Shown here: piece after piece, positions 23,582 to 34,969 of the stretch
How the letters are laid out: each line of letters starts with the position of its first letter
How positions within the stretch are numbered: the first letter of the stretch is position 1
Source of the DNA: Emydura subglobosa
Lineage: Eukaryota > Chordata > Testudines > Chelidae
Length of the DNA: 64,000 nucleotides
Direction: 5' to 3'
NCBI GenBank assembly: GCA_007922225.1
Contig: ML679954.1
Location: forward strand, 26,082,240-26,146,239
The notes under the pieces: model-generated
What the model was told of the DNA's origin: nothing
Databases searched by the model: none
What the model saw: only the letters and a program-made list of their open reading frames with translations
Program-made: the position numbers and the translations under genes

Positions 23582-24410
23582 CAGGGAAAAAGAAGGGGGC
23601 CCCATTATCTTAGAGGAGGAGGGGAGAGTGCCCCAGCCATCTTAACCATTTCCCTCCTGAATTTATTATTTTTGATCATTCAGGACTGACAGGGAAATCA
23701 GGTGGGCAGCAGAGCTGAGAGATGGGCTCATGCAGAGACAGTGCGTAACTATTGATTGTGGGGTGGCACAATTTAAATGTTCCCCTGGTATGCAGCGGGA
23801 TTCAGGGTAGGGCATATAAATCTGGCAGAAATCGGGGGTGGGGGCACGGATCATGGGGAAAATGGACAGGAAGGATGTAAAGTTGTAGGAGTTAGATGCA
23901 ACAGTTGAGGGGCAAGTGGGCCCTGAAATTTCTGGGGGAAGGTATGTAGGAAGCTCTGAAGAGGAAATGGCCGGGTGCAGTGGGTGATGTGGCTCCACCC
24001 CTCCTACGAGCGGGGCCATCAGAGGTAGCAATGATTCCCCACCTCCTTCATTGCAAGGACACGAGTAGCTGCAGCAGACCCCTCCTCACATGCAGGGTGG
24101 CCTGGTGGGAAAGGCAGGAGTGTCTCACTTGACGTAAAGGTGAATCAGGAGGCTGCATTTGGTTCCTTCTCCATCTGTTTTCCTCAGCACAGGGGAAAAA
24201 GGAGGCTGCAATGGTGGGTAACCAGCAGATGGCAGATTTGCTGGGGGGGAACTGTGTGCTCGCAGGACAGGTAGGGTCTGCCTTAGGGTGAAGGAGAGGC
24301 CTGAGGTGGAGGACCTGCAGAACTCGTTGGCTTTTCAAGAGTAAGATCCAAATCTCCAATGCTCCAGAAGCACGACAAAGGGGGAATCTTTAGAGGCTGG
24401 TAACTGACAA
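23582..24410. other. PLPPR4 upstream flank, no gene recognised
   Basis: This is purine-rich, moderately GC-rich sequence with G-runs. Overlapping open frames occur on both strands, but none resembles a known protein and no splice-framed exon is evident. Confidence 0.5.
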
Positions 24411-24414
24411 GGTA

Positions 24415-25160
24415 ACTGGTTTGGTAATAGGGAGAATGCGGTAGACATAGTATACTTGGACTTTAGACAGGCTTTTGACACAGCCTCCCATGACATTTTC
24501 ATAAGTAAGCTGGAAAAATGCAGGCTCGGTAGAACTACCCAGTAGATACATACTTGGTTAAACAACTGCAAACAATGAGCAACTATTAATAGAATCATGT
24601 CAAATTGGAAGGAGGTCTCAGGTGGGATTCCACAGGATCTGTTCTGTGTCTGGTGTCATGTATTAATAGAACTAAAATTCAATCAATCTTGATAAATGGG
24701 AGAACTGGGCTATGGACAACAAAATGAAATTCATCAATGACAATTGTAAGGTGCTACACTTAGGGAAGAAAAACCAAATGCACAAATACAGAATGGGGGA
24801 TAACTGGCTTAGCTGCACACTGCTGAGAAGCATCTGGGAGTTATGGTGGATCACAACCTGAACATGAGTCAATAATGCGATGCTGTTGCAAAAAAACAAA
24901 CAAAACCCAAACCCAAGTGTAATTTTGGATTGCATTATTATACATGGAAAGTGATAGTACTGCTGTAGTCGGTGCTTGTTAGGCCACAGCTAAAGTGCTG
25001 CGTCGAATTTTGGTCACTGCTGTATAGCAAGGATGTAGAGAAACTAGAAAAGATCCAGAGATGAGTGATAAAAATGATCAAAGGAATGGAATGCAGACCG
25101 TAAGAGCAAAGGCTGAAGGAACTGAGTATGTTTACTTTGTAAAAGAGATTAAGGGGGGAC
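24415..25160 (+). mobile_element. CR1 LINE, upstream half (reverse-transcriptase 3' region)
   Basis: The sequence follows CR1 ORF2 order: a TATACTTGGACTTTAGACAG segment, AAATTCATCAATGACAATTG, AAGGTGCTACACTTAGGGAA, then GAGATTAAGGGGGGAC. The frame is broken by many substitutions and stops. It is interrupted after 25160 and resumes at 26194. Confidence 0.8.
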
Positions 25161-26188
25161 TGTAGGAAGGTACAGTGGCCTTCCTCAGAGCCTGTGCCCG
25201 AGGAAGGGCCGCGACGATCAGGCCGGACAGTGAAAGGGCCAGCAGACCAGTCTGCCCGGCAACCGGGGAGTCGGACAGGGATAGGTTCACCCGACCAGCC
25301 TATCAGGCAGCAGAGGAGCGGAGCTTCTGCTGGGGCAGGAGGTATAAAAGACAGGCCCCGCAGTTCAGTGAGAGACAGACTGCTGCCAGAGGCAGACGTG
25401 CTGTGTTGCCGGCTGCCACATAGGCCTGACCCCAGCCGGGCTGCTGCCCTGAGCGAGAGCCTCCCGGAGCCAAGGCGCCAAGAATGGCCCAAGCGACCAG
25501 GCCCTACAGACTGGATTGGGCCTCTGGGACCCTGCGACTGGACTGAGCCCCCTGAGCCAGAGGGCTGGGAGATACCCTTGGAGGCCGGCCATGACCTGGA
25601 GGAGCTGCCTGATGCTGACACCCTGGAGCCCTGTGATCTAGAGGAGCTGCCCTCCGCCGAGGAGCTCCCTGCCTTGCCACCAGTCAACGAGGAAGGACTG
25701 GTGAGCCTGCCGCGGGCCGTGTACCCCAGCGACCCTGAGGACCCTGATGATACAGATACCGGGGGATATGGGGAGGAAGTGGCCCAGAGACAGCTATAGC
25801 CAGTGGCTGAGACAGGGGCGAAATCCCATTGTCAGCGTGTTGCGGCGGGAGCCCCGCTGACACCGTGGCAATACCTTTGCCACTGCTAGGGCCCTGGGCT
25901 GGGACACAGTGGAGATGGGTGGACCTGCGTCCCCCTCCCCTCTTCCCTAGCCACCCCGGGAGCACATGTTCCCCCCCTGCCGCTACCGAAAGCAGACCCC
26001 TTGCTCGCCCGCCCTGCCTGAGGGCTGGGGTGATAGACTGCGTGCTTGCCTGCCCTGCCTGAGGGCCCGGACTACGACTCCTACGGAGATGCTAACATTC
26101 CCCTTTTAGGAAGGTGCAGTGGCCTTCCTCAGAGCCTGGGCCCGAGGAATGGCCATGATGATCAGGCCAGACAGGACCCCGGCCTACA
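25161..26188 (+). mobile_element. LTR- or TRIM-like insertion (1,028 bp) with GGGAC target duplication
   Basis: The unit begins TGTAGG and ends CCTACA. It is flanked by perfect 5-bp GGGAC repeats (25156-25160 and 26189-26193) and cleanly splits a CR1. About 84 bp at its start recurs near-identically at its end (26105-26188; shared AGTGGCCTTCCTCAGAGCCT). TATAAAAG at 25343-25350 lies inside, outside the terminal repeats. No primer-binding site or gag/pol homology is seen. It is either a solo LTR with an internal duplication or a miniature LTR element. A 201-codon open frame (25194-25799) has no ATG. Confidence 0.7.
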
Positions 26189-26193
26189 GGGAC

Positions 26194-26535
26194 ATAATAG
26201 CAGTCTTCAAATATATGAAAGGCTACAGTAAGAAATATGGAGAAAAAATTTTCTCTCTTGCCACAGAGAGGAGGACAAGAGGATGGGTTCAAACTACAGC
26301 ATAGCAGCTTTAGATTAAATTTCAGGAAAAGCTTCCTAACTATAAGAACAGTAGGACAATGGAACAGCAGACTGCCTAAGGAAGTCATGGAAGCTCCATC
26401 ACTGGATGGATGGATAAAAGAGGATGGATAAGCCTTTCTTGGATGGTCTAGACACAACAAATCCTGCATCTTGGCAGGGGGTTAGATTAGCTGACCCTTA
26501 CAATCCTTTCTAACCTATGGTTCTATGATTCTAAA
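26194..26535 (+). mobile_element. CR1 LINE, 3' half (continuation of 24415-25160)
   Basis: It resumes with ATAATAGCAGTCTTCAAATA and runs through CAGGAAAAGCTTCCTAACTA and GGACAATGGAACAGCAGACT to the CR1 terminus GGTTCTATGATTCTA. Confidence 0.85.
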
Positions 26536-27194
26536 TTCACTTTGTGCCAGGTGTATCAGCACAAAGCAGACTCCACACATTAGGGAACGGAGGTCATTGA
26601 CATCATTGAAGTTACTCCTGATTTACTCCAGACAGAGGGAGAAGAATCAGGATCAGAATATTTCAAAGTAAAAACAACCAGGACCCTGATTAAAAGCATC
26701 AAGGGAGTTCTGAGAGGCAGGGCCTGGTACCAATTTGATGGTTTCATGGTACCAGTTTGATGGTTTGCAGTAGTTTGCCAATTCAATCACCACTCTCACT
26801 TTTTAAAACTGCTTTTTAAAGAACTTTTCAACTGCAGCAGCTTTAACATATACTATTGGATCATGTGAATCCCTGTCACTGCGGGCATCAGACTTACCCA
26901 CCAATACATTTTTATTAAAGAATTGAAGATGAACTTGTCCCTAGTACAGTGAGTGGGAAATTTGCATGCCTCTTACCTTTCTTGTGCATTTCTTGGGCTT
27001 CCTCTCTAGGGCTCCCTCTCTACCGCAGAACAGCAATTCCCTCTTGTAAGCACAGAAAGTATCATTAAAACTTGATAGGGCGGATATTTGAATTAGTTAT
27101 CACCACTGGATCTGTGGTAGGTGCATGCCTTCCCAAAGCCCATGCTTATTGGAATACATTAGCTGTAAAATGGCCATGGTTATCTAAGTCATTG

Positions 27195-27780
27195 TGTCAG
27201 GAATAAGACCCTGCAGCTCTGTTTTTAAAGGCTCCTGCTGGCCTAGTGAGTCAGCTAGATTGCCTGAAGGACTGCCCTCTCTGATTGGCTGAGGAAGCTA
27301 GCAGGTGGGTTCTTAAGCCCAGGAGCAGCAGTAGCTCATTGGCTGCTCAGTGCACTTGCCTGTGGATTCTCTGTCTTTGCTTCACTGTAAGCCCTGCTTC
27401 TGCTCTGCTCCAGCCTTGACCCTGTCCTGCACCTGGCCTTGTTTCAGTCCTGTCCCAGACTTACTCCTCGCTCTGAAACCAGCCCTGCTCCTGCCTTCTC
27501 TGACTGCAAGTAATCTGGTTGTGACCCTCAGCTCTGATTCCTGGCTCTGGCTTTGTCTCAACCCTTGGCTCTGGCATTTGGGCTCTGATTCTGATCCTCA
27601 GCCCTGGTTCCTGGTGATGGATGACTGTCTTAACCCTTGGCTTTGATATTAAGACTCTGACTCTGACTCTGGTTCTGATGTCCTGGTCTGGCCACTATGC
27701 CTGACTGCCTACAACCCAATCTCCTGTCAGGCTGGAGTGCCCAAATGAACCATAACTGATTGATTGATTTAATAAACCAC
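27195..27780 (+). mobile_element. LTR-like repeat with CTGGCTCTG-rich interior
   Basis: It starts TGTCAGGAATAAG and ends in an AATAAA-containing TTTAATAAACCAC. TCATTG occurs on both sides (27189-27194 and 27781-27786) and may be a target duplication. The middle consists of degenerate repeats of GGCTCTGATTCTG type. Ends of TG...AC rather than TG...CA make the exact class uncertain. Confidence 0.45.
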
Positions 27781-29134
27781 TCATTGTATCAGCCATGCAT
27801 TTTTAATGAGGTTTAATCTTTGATAGGTTAGAATTTTCCAATTCTATGTTGATGGGGGGGCATATAAGTACCGAGACGATACTAATATGAAGCATATTAT
27901 CTGATACATGGTTGGCTGCCTGAGTGCTCCAGCCTTTTTTGATGGAAAATGGGCACTTCTGAGTCTGACCTTCCCTGCTGGGTGGAGGAAAGGGCTTTGC
28001 GCACCATAGCTTGTGTCTGCTTCCCACCTTGAAAATGTGAAGTCTCAAGTGATGTAGTGCACCAGGACAAGAGTCTAGTATTTTAGGCTATTTTTGGAGA
28101 TGGAGATGGTAGCAGTGGTCGGGCAAATATCTTACAGCATCCCACATGTCAGCGAGTCTTTTAACCAGTTGTCTTCTCTGTCTTGGTGGATGTGCTCAGT
28201 AGGACTTGGAGAGCACCAGAAGCACTGAAGGATCATTTCCAGGCAATGGCTACTAGGTAGATGTGGTAGGAGGTATCACTTTTAAACATCAAAAGAAGCT
28301 AGCTCACAAATAGTCCTTAGTGAGATGAGGGCACCTCGTCACCTAGAAGAGAAGATGACCTCTGGCATGACCATGTTTATTTGGACGAATTTGGGATGGT
28401 TACACACAGCAAAATATTTCAAGAGTGGCAAAGTGCTATACATGAGGTCACCCTTGCTAGTGAGAGCAGCAGTTTTTAGTATATAAAGCTAGAATGAATT
28501 ATTTCTATCTTTTTATTTCACAAACTATTTCAATTTTTAACAGCAAAACTTTGGTCTCGAGACAGCAAATGTGCACATACCTGTCCTGAGAAATCTGAAA
28601 GATATGCCTGAAGGCTTGGTGAGAAAAACAATGGAGAGAGGTTTGAGGGAGTCTTTATAGAAAGCATAACAGTATCCACTGGGTATGTTGTTCTTACAAT
28701 ATTTTCCTGAGAATCCACTCTTTTTCAGCTCAGCTTACCATTAAGGACTGAACCCTGCTTTCAGTTACAACCAAGGGGAGTTGCACCACAGTGAATGAGA
28801 GCATAATTGAGCCCTTCAACTCTATATGCAACAATGACGCACATGAGTTTTTCACTCACTGAAGGATCCTGTGCAATTTCTGCCAATATCTCGAAAGGAG
28901 CTGAGTTACCATGAACAATTGTTTCCATGGTGAAATGTGTTATTTTGGGATAATATTTATTGGTCAAACCTTGCAGTCTTTCTCAGGCAAACTCCCACTG
29001 ATGTCAATGGGAATTTTACCTGAGCAAGGATGGCAGGAAATATGTAGTATAGCACAAGTTTTTATTTTGTAATGCAATTAAAATGCCTGTAATAGCTATA
29101 CTGTGCCTGTGAACCTAGCTTTGTGTAAGGGGAC

Positions 29135-29726
29135 TGTGATAGGGACACTTCACACAAGACTTGAAAGGGTTAAGATGGCTAGGTAGGCCAATTATCTCTC
29201 CAGGCTACATCTGGAGGAGGAGCTGCAGATCTGGGAGTGATTAGATGAGGCTCAGCTGGACAGGAACAGGAGTGGCCTGTATAGAGCCAGGAGTTGAAAG
29301 GGGTGAAGGGTGCAGGGAAGTAGTCTGCAGTCACTCCCTGGGTGAACGGAGGTGAGTTTGAGGCTATAGAGGGTAGTCCTACACTTATGACCTGGGAGGG
29401 GGGAAGTTTGGTCTGGTGACCCTACAGTGTGTGGTGCAGGAGAGCTGAACAGGTAGGAATGACTCAGGGAAAAAGCAAAAAGGAATAGGTTAGTGCAAAC
29501 CTTGGCCGCTGGTTACTGGGTCCCTGAGCTGGAACCTGGACTAGAGAGCTTGCGTTCCCCTACCTGCTGCTGAAGTGGCACTGGTTGGGCAGTGAAGGGG
29601 AAGAGTGCCTCATCCCAATTGTCAGGAGAGATTTTGGCAACAGAAGAGGGCCTCAGACCTGGAAGGAGCTAATTCTCAGAGCAGCCAGGAGGAGGCACCC
29701 TTAGTGGTGAGTGAGCCCCTGTGACA
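29135..29726 (+). mobile_element. Solo-LTR-like repeat (TGTGATAGGG ... CCCCTGTGACA)
   Basis: The 592-bp unit starts with TG, ends with CA, and lies between GGGGAC and GGGGAG flanks. It contains ACTTGAAAGGGTTAAG and purine-rich interior sequence. There is no coding content. Confidence 0.5.
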
Positions 29727-30199
29727 GGGGAGCAGATAGCTGCACCATCCCAGAAGCAGACTGGAAAGGAAGTGTTACTCAGGCAATCACGGTTTCTTTG
29801 CTGCTTCACTCTTGCTTCTGGGGGAAATAATCTGCTAATAGCCCTGACTCCTAACTGGTAGCAGTTGACTGCTTCTTCATACCAGCTCAGCTACACTAGA
29901 CAGTTCAATATGGGATGTGGAGCCAAGGCTCAATCCGGACCCTTCCCTTTTTGATCTTTCTCTTACCCTCTGCGTGGAGAGGGGGCAGAGGATATGCATA
30001 TCTGGCACTCCCCAGCACACCTGGAGTGGACAGGCAGAGAGGTTACATGGTGCTGTGTGAGTGTGTATTGCTTTCCTATTATGCTTCTGTGCAGTCACGG
30101 AGGGCCAGTCTACAATCTGACTCTAAATGAAAATGTTCCGAGCTCTAATAGGCTGGCAATGCTTTCTGGAAACATCCCACCCAATTAGCCGATGCTGAT

Positions 30200-30726
30200 C
30201 CTAGTGGGAAAGGGTTAAGTGAGTTCTGCTGAGGCTGAAGCAGGTGACTCTCTATCTCATCCATTTTATAAAGGAGGCAGGAGTGGCCCTCTGGGGTGTG
30301 GGCTGAGGGGGAACTGGGGAAGCAGTAAAGCTGCTTGGAGAAGGTGTGAGCTGATCTTTAAGATAAACTGCTGGGACAGGGAAGAGAGCAATCACTCCCC
30401 CAGAAGGTGCTGAATTGCTGGTTAACAGCTGGAATAAAAAGCTGAAACCCAGACAGAGCAGGAGACACAATAGAGAAAAGCTGCACAGCATCAGATGGGG
30501 GAAAGCCACTGTGCCATTCTGGGGTGCAATCCAGACTGAGGGGCTGTATCCCTCCTGCCCTGCAACCTTGTGTGCCTTACAATGTCCTGCTGCAGGAGTT
30601 CCCACCTGGGCCCCTCGCTTGCTTGCCCGCATGCAAGTCACACCTCTGACTGCTTGTGTGTAACTGCAGCTTACCAGCCACACTTGGGTTACATTCTTGC
30701 TTGTAGCACCCTTGGTTACTACTTCA
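30200..30726. repeat. GC-richer unassigned repeat-like block
   Basis: It contains GGAAAGGGTTAAGTGAG (similar to the LTR at 29135), TTTTATAAAGGAGG, and a long open frame on the minus strand with no recognisable product. It is probably an LTR or retroelement remnant abutting the next LTR. Confidence 0.3.
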
Positions 30727-31856
30727 GGGTGACCCCAACACTCTCCCGTCCTGGATTTGTCATCCCCCCCCCCAAAAAAAAACCCCCCAGACAAACAAAA
30801 AAAAAAAACCCAAACCCATATTCTGTACTGCCCAGTCCTCTCCTGGACAGTCCAAAGAGATTAGGTCCATTGTCCCTTTAGGGGAATAATACACAACAAA
30901 TTGCCACCTTAAATGGAGTTACTCAGACAATTTAATCCAATCCAGTATGTTTTAAATTAAACAATAAAACAAGTTTATTAACAAAAGAAGGTGGGATTTT
31001 TAAGTACATAGAAATAATGAGGCACAAAACTCAGAAATGCTTACAAGAAAAATAAAGAGAAAACACTTCCTAGTGCTTAACTTAACAAACTATACTTGAT
31101 TCAAGGTAAAGGTACCTCATTCTTCAACATCATTACTGATCATAATCTTCAGGTCAGGACCCCTCTCCAAAAGTCCAATTACTGTTTCTTTTGTCATCTT
31201 AGGTGCAAAGAGGAAGATCGACAGGGAGAGACAACTTGGGATGTTTGGCTCATTTTTATAGTTTAGTCCCACTCATAAAGTTCTATTCAGTTGAGCAGAA
31301 GGAGTCTGGTAGGAAAGATGCTTCATGCTGTTTTCTTTCACCTGTGTGCTGATATGCAGATTTTCTTTGTCTCCTTTTCCCTCTTGCTGTTTGACTGTTT
31401 ACAGGTTATGTGTAAATTGAGGCTTGTACATCCTATGTCCCAAACATAAACTCGCAGCACATGGGCATGGAAAAGCATTTGGAGTTCCCTGTCCACAGGC
31501 ATGTTGCTACATGTCCTACTGACTCCTATAGATAAACCCAGTGAGAAAAGGCAGGGGCTATTGTACAGCTGATTGCCCTTGATGGGCCAGCATGCAGGCT
31601 GGATAGCACTGATGTCACTCTGTCTAGGGGTGTCACCTCGAAACACTGCATAAGTTTGAGCTACAGATATATCACATATATTTATATCTCATGATACGAA
31701 GATGATAAATACATATAAACAAGATTGTCATATTTAACAAATCATAACTTTTCTCCTGAGACCTTATATGGCATATCTTGTAAGATTCATTGCAATTTTG
31801 TAATATTGGTATCAATAATATTATAAATGGTCACCCATATTCCATACAGCATCACA
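30727..31856 (-). mobile_element. Solo LTR related to 10649-11709, inverted
   Basis: Read on the minus strand it starts TGTGATGCTG and soon contains GACCATTTATAATATTATT, the same as near the start of the 10649 LTR. The minus strand also carries AATAAAC signals near 30965. Low-complexity C and A blocks (30765-30811) lie inside. The lower boundary is approximate. Confidence 0.6.
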
Positions 31857-32523
31857 ACAGTCACCCAGTGAGATCAACTTCCAGGCAGAAGAATCCAGGC
31901 AAGGTGTCATACAGAGGATGCCTACAAAAGCTGTAGGTGGGAAGCAGCCCAGAGAGGCAGCAAGGGACTTAAACAAATAGTCCTTGACTGTCTGACCCAG
32001 GCCCTGGGATGGTACCTAGAGGAGAGAGTGGGCTTGTGTCCCTCTACCACTCACTCTCGAGGGAAGGGGGCAAGCACTGCCAAGCACCAGATTTGGGCTG
32101 GCAGCTCCAATGTAGACTGTTGGACTTTATTTCTGTTCTTGTGTTAACTTTTTTTGTTCCTTCCTTGATGAAGAAAGGAGAGAAGGATATTGGGTCTCAG
32201 AACTAGCAGTTAGTGGCCCATCGCAAGGCCCTCAGGACCTTGGGGAGAGCATGCTTACTCCCCCAAAAATGGGAGAGACTCAAATGTCCCAGCTGGAGGG
32301 CTGGAATTGTAAATAGAGCTTGACATCTCTAGGTCACATTTTGGAACTAATACCAAAATGGAAACTGGGCCAAGGTCACTGTTATGAAACACTTAGCCAT
32401 GAGAAGGAGCATTAAAGAGAGGCCCAACGAGAGGCCATTTTTTAGTAAACTAAAACAATGGGGCACTAGTTTCTTTTTCCTTGACTTGCCAAAGCCTGAA
32501 TTTTTTATTCTTTGTTTTACATC

Positions 32524-32888
32524 TCAAATACAGAGAAGACTGAGAGGGGACGTAACAGTTTTCAAGTGCATAAAAGATTGTTGCAAGGAAAAGAGGGAAA
32601 AATTGTCCTTGTTAACTTCTGAGGATTGGACAAGAAGCAATTGGTTTAAATTGCAGAAAGGGCAGTTTAGAGTAGACATTAGAAAAAACTTCCTGTCAGG
32701 GTGGTTAAGCATGGGAATAAATTGGGTAGAGAGGTTGTGGAATCTCCATCACTGGGAATTTGCAAGAGCAGGTTAAAGAAACACCTGTCAGGGATGGTTT
32801 AGGTAATGCTTAATCCTGCCTTGAGTGCAGGGGACTGGACTAGAAAACCTCTTGAGGTCCCTTCCAATCCTACACTTCTATGATTCTA
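32524..32888 (+). mobile_element. CR1 LINE 3' part (one side of the inversion breakpoint)
   Basis: It begins abruptly at GAGAAGACTGAGAGGGGACG, codes a degraded CR1 ORF2 C-terminus (RRLRGDVTVFKCIKDC, and later NFLSGWLSMGIN), and ends at the CR1 terminus TATGATTCTAATTCTATGA. Its missing upstream part is at 33848-34555 on the other strand. Confidence 0.85.
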
Positions 32889-33041
32889 ATTCTATGAAAA
32901 GTCTACAAAATAGTGACCCATACAGTTTTAATGTATGGTGCTGAGTGTTGTGTAACAAAGAAGAAACATGAACAAATGATCTGTTCCACAAAAGTGTGAA
33001 TGTTGAGATGGATAAGTGGAGAAAGTACTAAGGCAAGGTGG

Positions 33042-33115
<74 letters not shown>

Positions 33116-33392
33116 AGACATGCACAAACTAATGCCCATAAACCTAAAAATGAGGAAGTCCAGGCTCAGATGGTTGATAATGTAAAATGTAGTCCTGACA
33201 ACAATGGGTAAGAGTCCAGCAGACAAGATTGAAGGACAAAGAAGGGCTAACCCAAGAAAAAGTGGTGGGATGTCATAAAGGAAGACATGTTATCATGTGG
33301 TGGAATAGAGAATATGGAACTGAACAGAGCACTTTGTAGAGGGAGGACTCATAGAGCAGACCCCTATTTGATGGGATTAACACAAAGAAGAT
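32889..33392 (+). mobile_element. RTE-type LINE, ORF 3' part
   Basis: Immediately after the CR1 tail the frame reads KVYKIVTHTVLMYGAECC, then LRWISGE, and after the (GT)n tract MRKSRLRW and a DP-containing C-terminus. These are landmarks of the end of RTE-clade ORFs (LLYGAECW, RLRWFGHV). Several stops are present. The upstream part of the same ORF is on the minus strand at 34556-34860. Confidence 0.75.
33042..33114. repeat. (GT)n microsatellite inside the RTE fragment
   Basis: An almost pure GT run of about 70 bp occupies the place of a short RTE ORF segment. Confidence 0.95.
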
Positions 33393-33847
33393 GATAATTA
33401 TTCATAAGGTATCCATTACCATGATATCTCGGCACACTTTACATAAGCTGAGAGGATCCAAACAAAGGATCAAAAGAATGGGGAGCACACACTCTGTGAC
33501 TGCAGCAGCCTGCTCAGTTTCCTTAAAGAAACAAGAGATAAAGGATGTGTATATGTTATTTTATACTGAAGCCTTTTTACAATGCTCTGGCAGTGTAAAG
33601 GGGCCTTAATGCAAGTATACATGCAACTTAGGGCCATCTTAAGGCTGCTCCATACTTCTAGAACAGAGTAGAACACCTTTGTGTAAATGCGAATCAGATC
33701 CTAACTAACATGAGAATCCAACAACTGCCATTGCCAGAAGGTCTGAATGAGAGGTGCATTTAGTATTTTACCTTGCATGGGACAGTACCGGAGCTATGAC
33801 ATATTTTCAGTTGAACTGAATTCTTCAGGCACAGACCCATATTTATA

Positions 33848-34555
33848 TTTTCTCAGCACTCTCCATACTAAACAAACCCAATTTTTTCAGTCTTCTCATC
33901 GGTCATGTTTTCTAGACCTTCAATAATTTTTGTTGCTCTCTCTGTACTTTCTCCAATTTGTCCACATCTTCCCTGATATGTGGTGCCCAGAACTGAATAC
34001 AATACTCCAGTTGAGGCCTAATCAGCGCAGAGTATATTGGAAGCATTACTTCTCGTGTCTTGCTTACAACAGTCCTGCTAATACATCCCAAAATGATTTT
34101 TTTTTTTTTTTTTTTTGGCCCAACTGTGGAAAACTGGGGGCGGGGGGCGCCCCGCCCCCCCGATCCCCTTCTGTAGTACTCTTTCCTAGGGAGTTTTCTA
34201 ATTTTGTAGGTGTGCAACTGATTGTTCCTTCCTAAGTGTAGTATTTTGCATTTCTCTTTATTGAATTTCATCCTATTTACTTCAGACCATTTCTCCAGTT
34301 TGCCCAGAACATTTTTAATTTTAATCCTATTCTCCAAAGCACTTGCAATCCCTTCCAGCTTGGTATTGTCTGCACACTTTATAAGTGTACTCTCTCTGTC
34401 ATTATCTAAATCACAGATGAAGCTATCAGGTTGGTTTGACATGATTTGTTCCTGACAAATCCATGCTGACTGTTACTTATCACCTTATCTTCTAGGTGTT
34501 TGCAAATTGATTGTTTAATTATTTTCTCCATTATCTTTCTGGATACTGAAATTTC
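33848..34555 (-). mobile_element. CR1 LINE 5' part (other side of the inversion breakpoint)
   Basis: On the minus strand it runs from TTCAGTATCCAGAAAGATAA through GTCAGCATGGATTTGTCAGG, then jumps over the catalytic reverse-transcriptase segment to ATTTAGATAATGACAGAGAG. It ends at GAGAGTGCTGAGAAAA, exactly where the fragment at 32524 begins. The open frame 33912-34442 keeps LEKWSEVNRMKFNKEKCK and the ALIRPQLEYCIQFWAP motif. A homopolymer/GC patch at 34087-34164 replaces expected CR1 sequence. Confidence 0.85.
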
Positions 34556-34860
34556 CTTTAATCTTATTGGTATCTTCCTGTCACATACTACACCACTTAG
34601 CTCTCTTCATTTGAGCTAGGCATTTATTATCTTAGCTCTAATTTCATCCTGCATTTTCCCAGACTCTGGAACCCACATCTTTGAAATGGTGGGTTTTTTT
34701 GCTATTGTCTGGCCATCTAGTTTCAAGCATAATTCTGCAGTGTTCACATTATTTAAATTATGTACCATGTACTCTATTTTTCCTCTACTTATTTTGAACA
34801 CGTATCTGTACAACATATCTCTCTATTTATCAAGTTCCTCTTCTAGACTTTTCTCCTTGC
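34556..34860 (-). mobile_element. RTE-type LINE, ORF upstream part
   Basis: The minus strand encodes FKISRGKIEYM, CLKLDGQTI, a degraded KYLGS region, INA, RELSGVVCDRKIPIRLK and stops at the CR1 junction. In RTE-clade ORFs this is directly followed by the KVYK segment found at 32889 on the plus strand. Confidence 0.75.
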
Positions 34861-34947
34861 TGCAGACTATCATCAGCAAACATTATGCACCAATGTGTCT
34901 TCTTCTGTATGTTCCTTATAAATGCTTTTTAAAATTTTTATATACAT

Positions 34948-34969
34948 ACACACACACACACACACACAG
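34948..34969. repeat. (CA)n microsatellite
   Basis: A run of about ten CA units. Confidence 0.9.

Noticed and set aside
25194..25799. A 201-codon open frame in the 25161-26188 insertion as a new gene
   Set aside because: It contains no ATG (it opens at GTG), overlaps other open frames on both strands in very GC-rich DNA, and includes the putative LTR promoter. The acidic Pro/Glu/Leu composition follows from base composition.
30252..30794. A 180-codon minus-strand frame
   Set aside because: It spans a repeat-like block and C/A homopolymers, has no recognisable domain, and crosses an LTR boundary.
32903..33226. Thr-His and Cys-Val repeat proteins
   Set aside because: They are translations of the GT/CA microsatellite.
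33912..34442. A 176-codon minus-strand frame as a host gene
   Set aside because: It is the decayed CR1 ORF2, with its catalytic segment deleted and a homopolymer patch inside.
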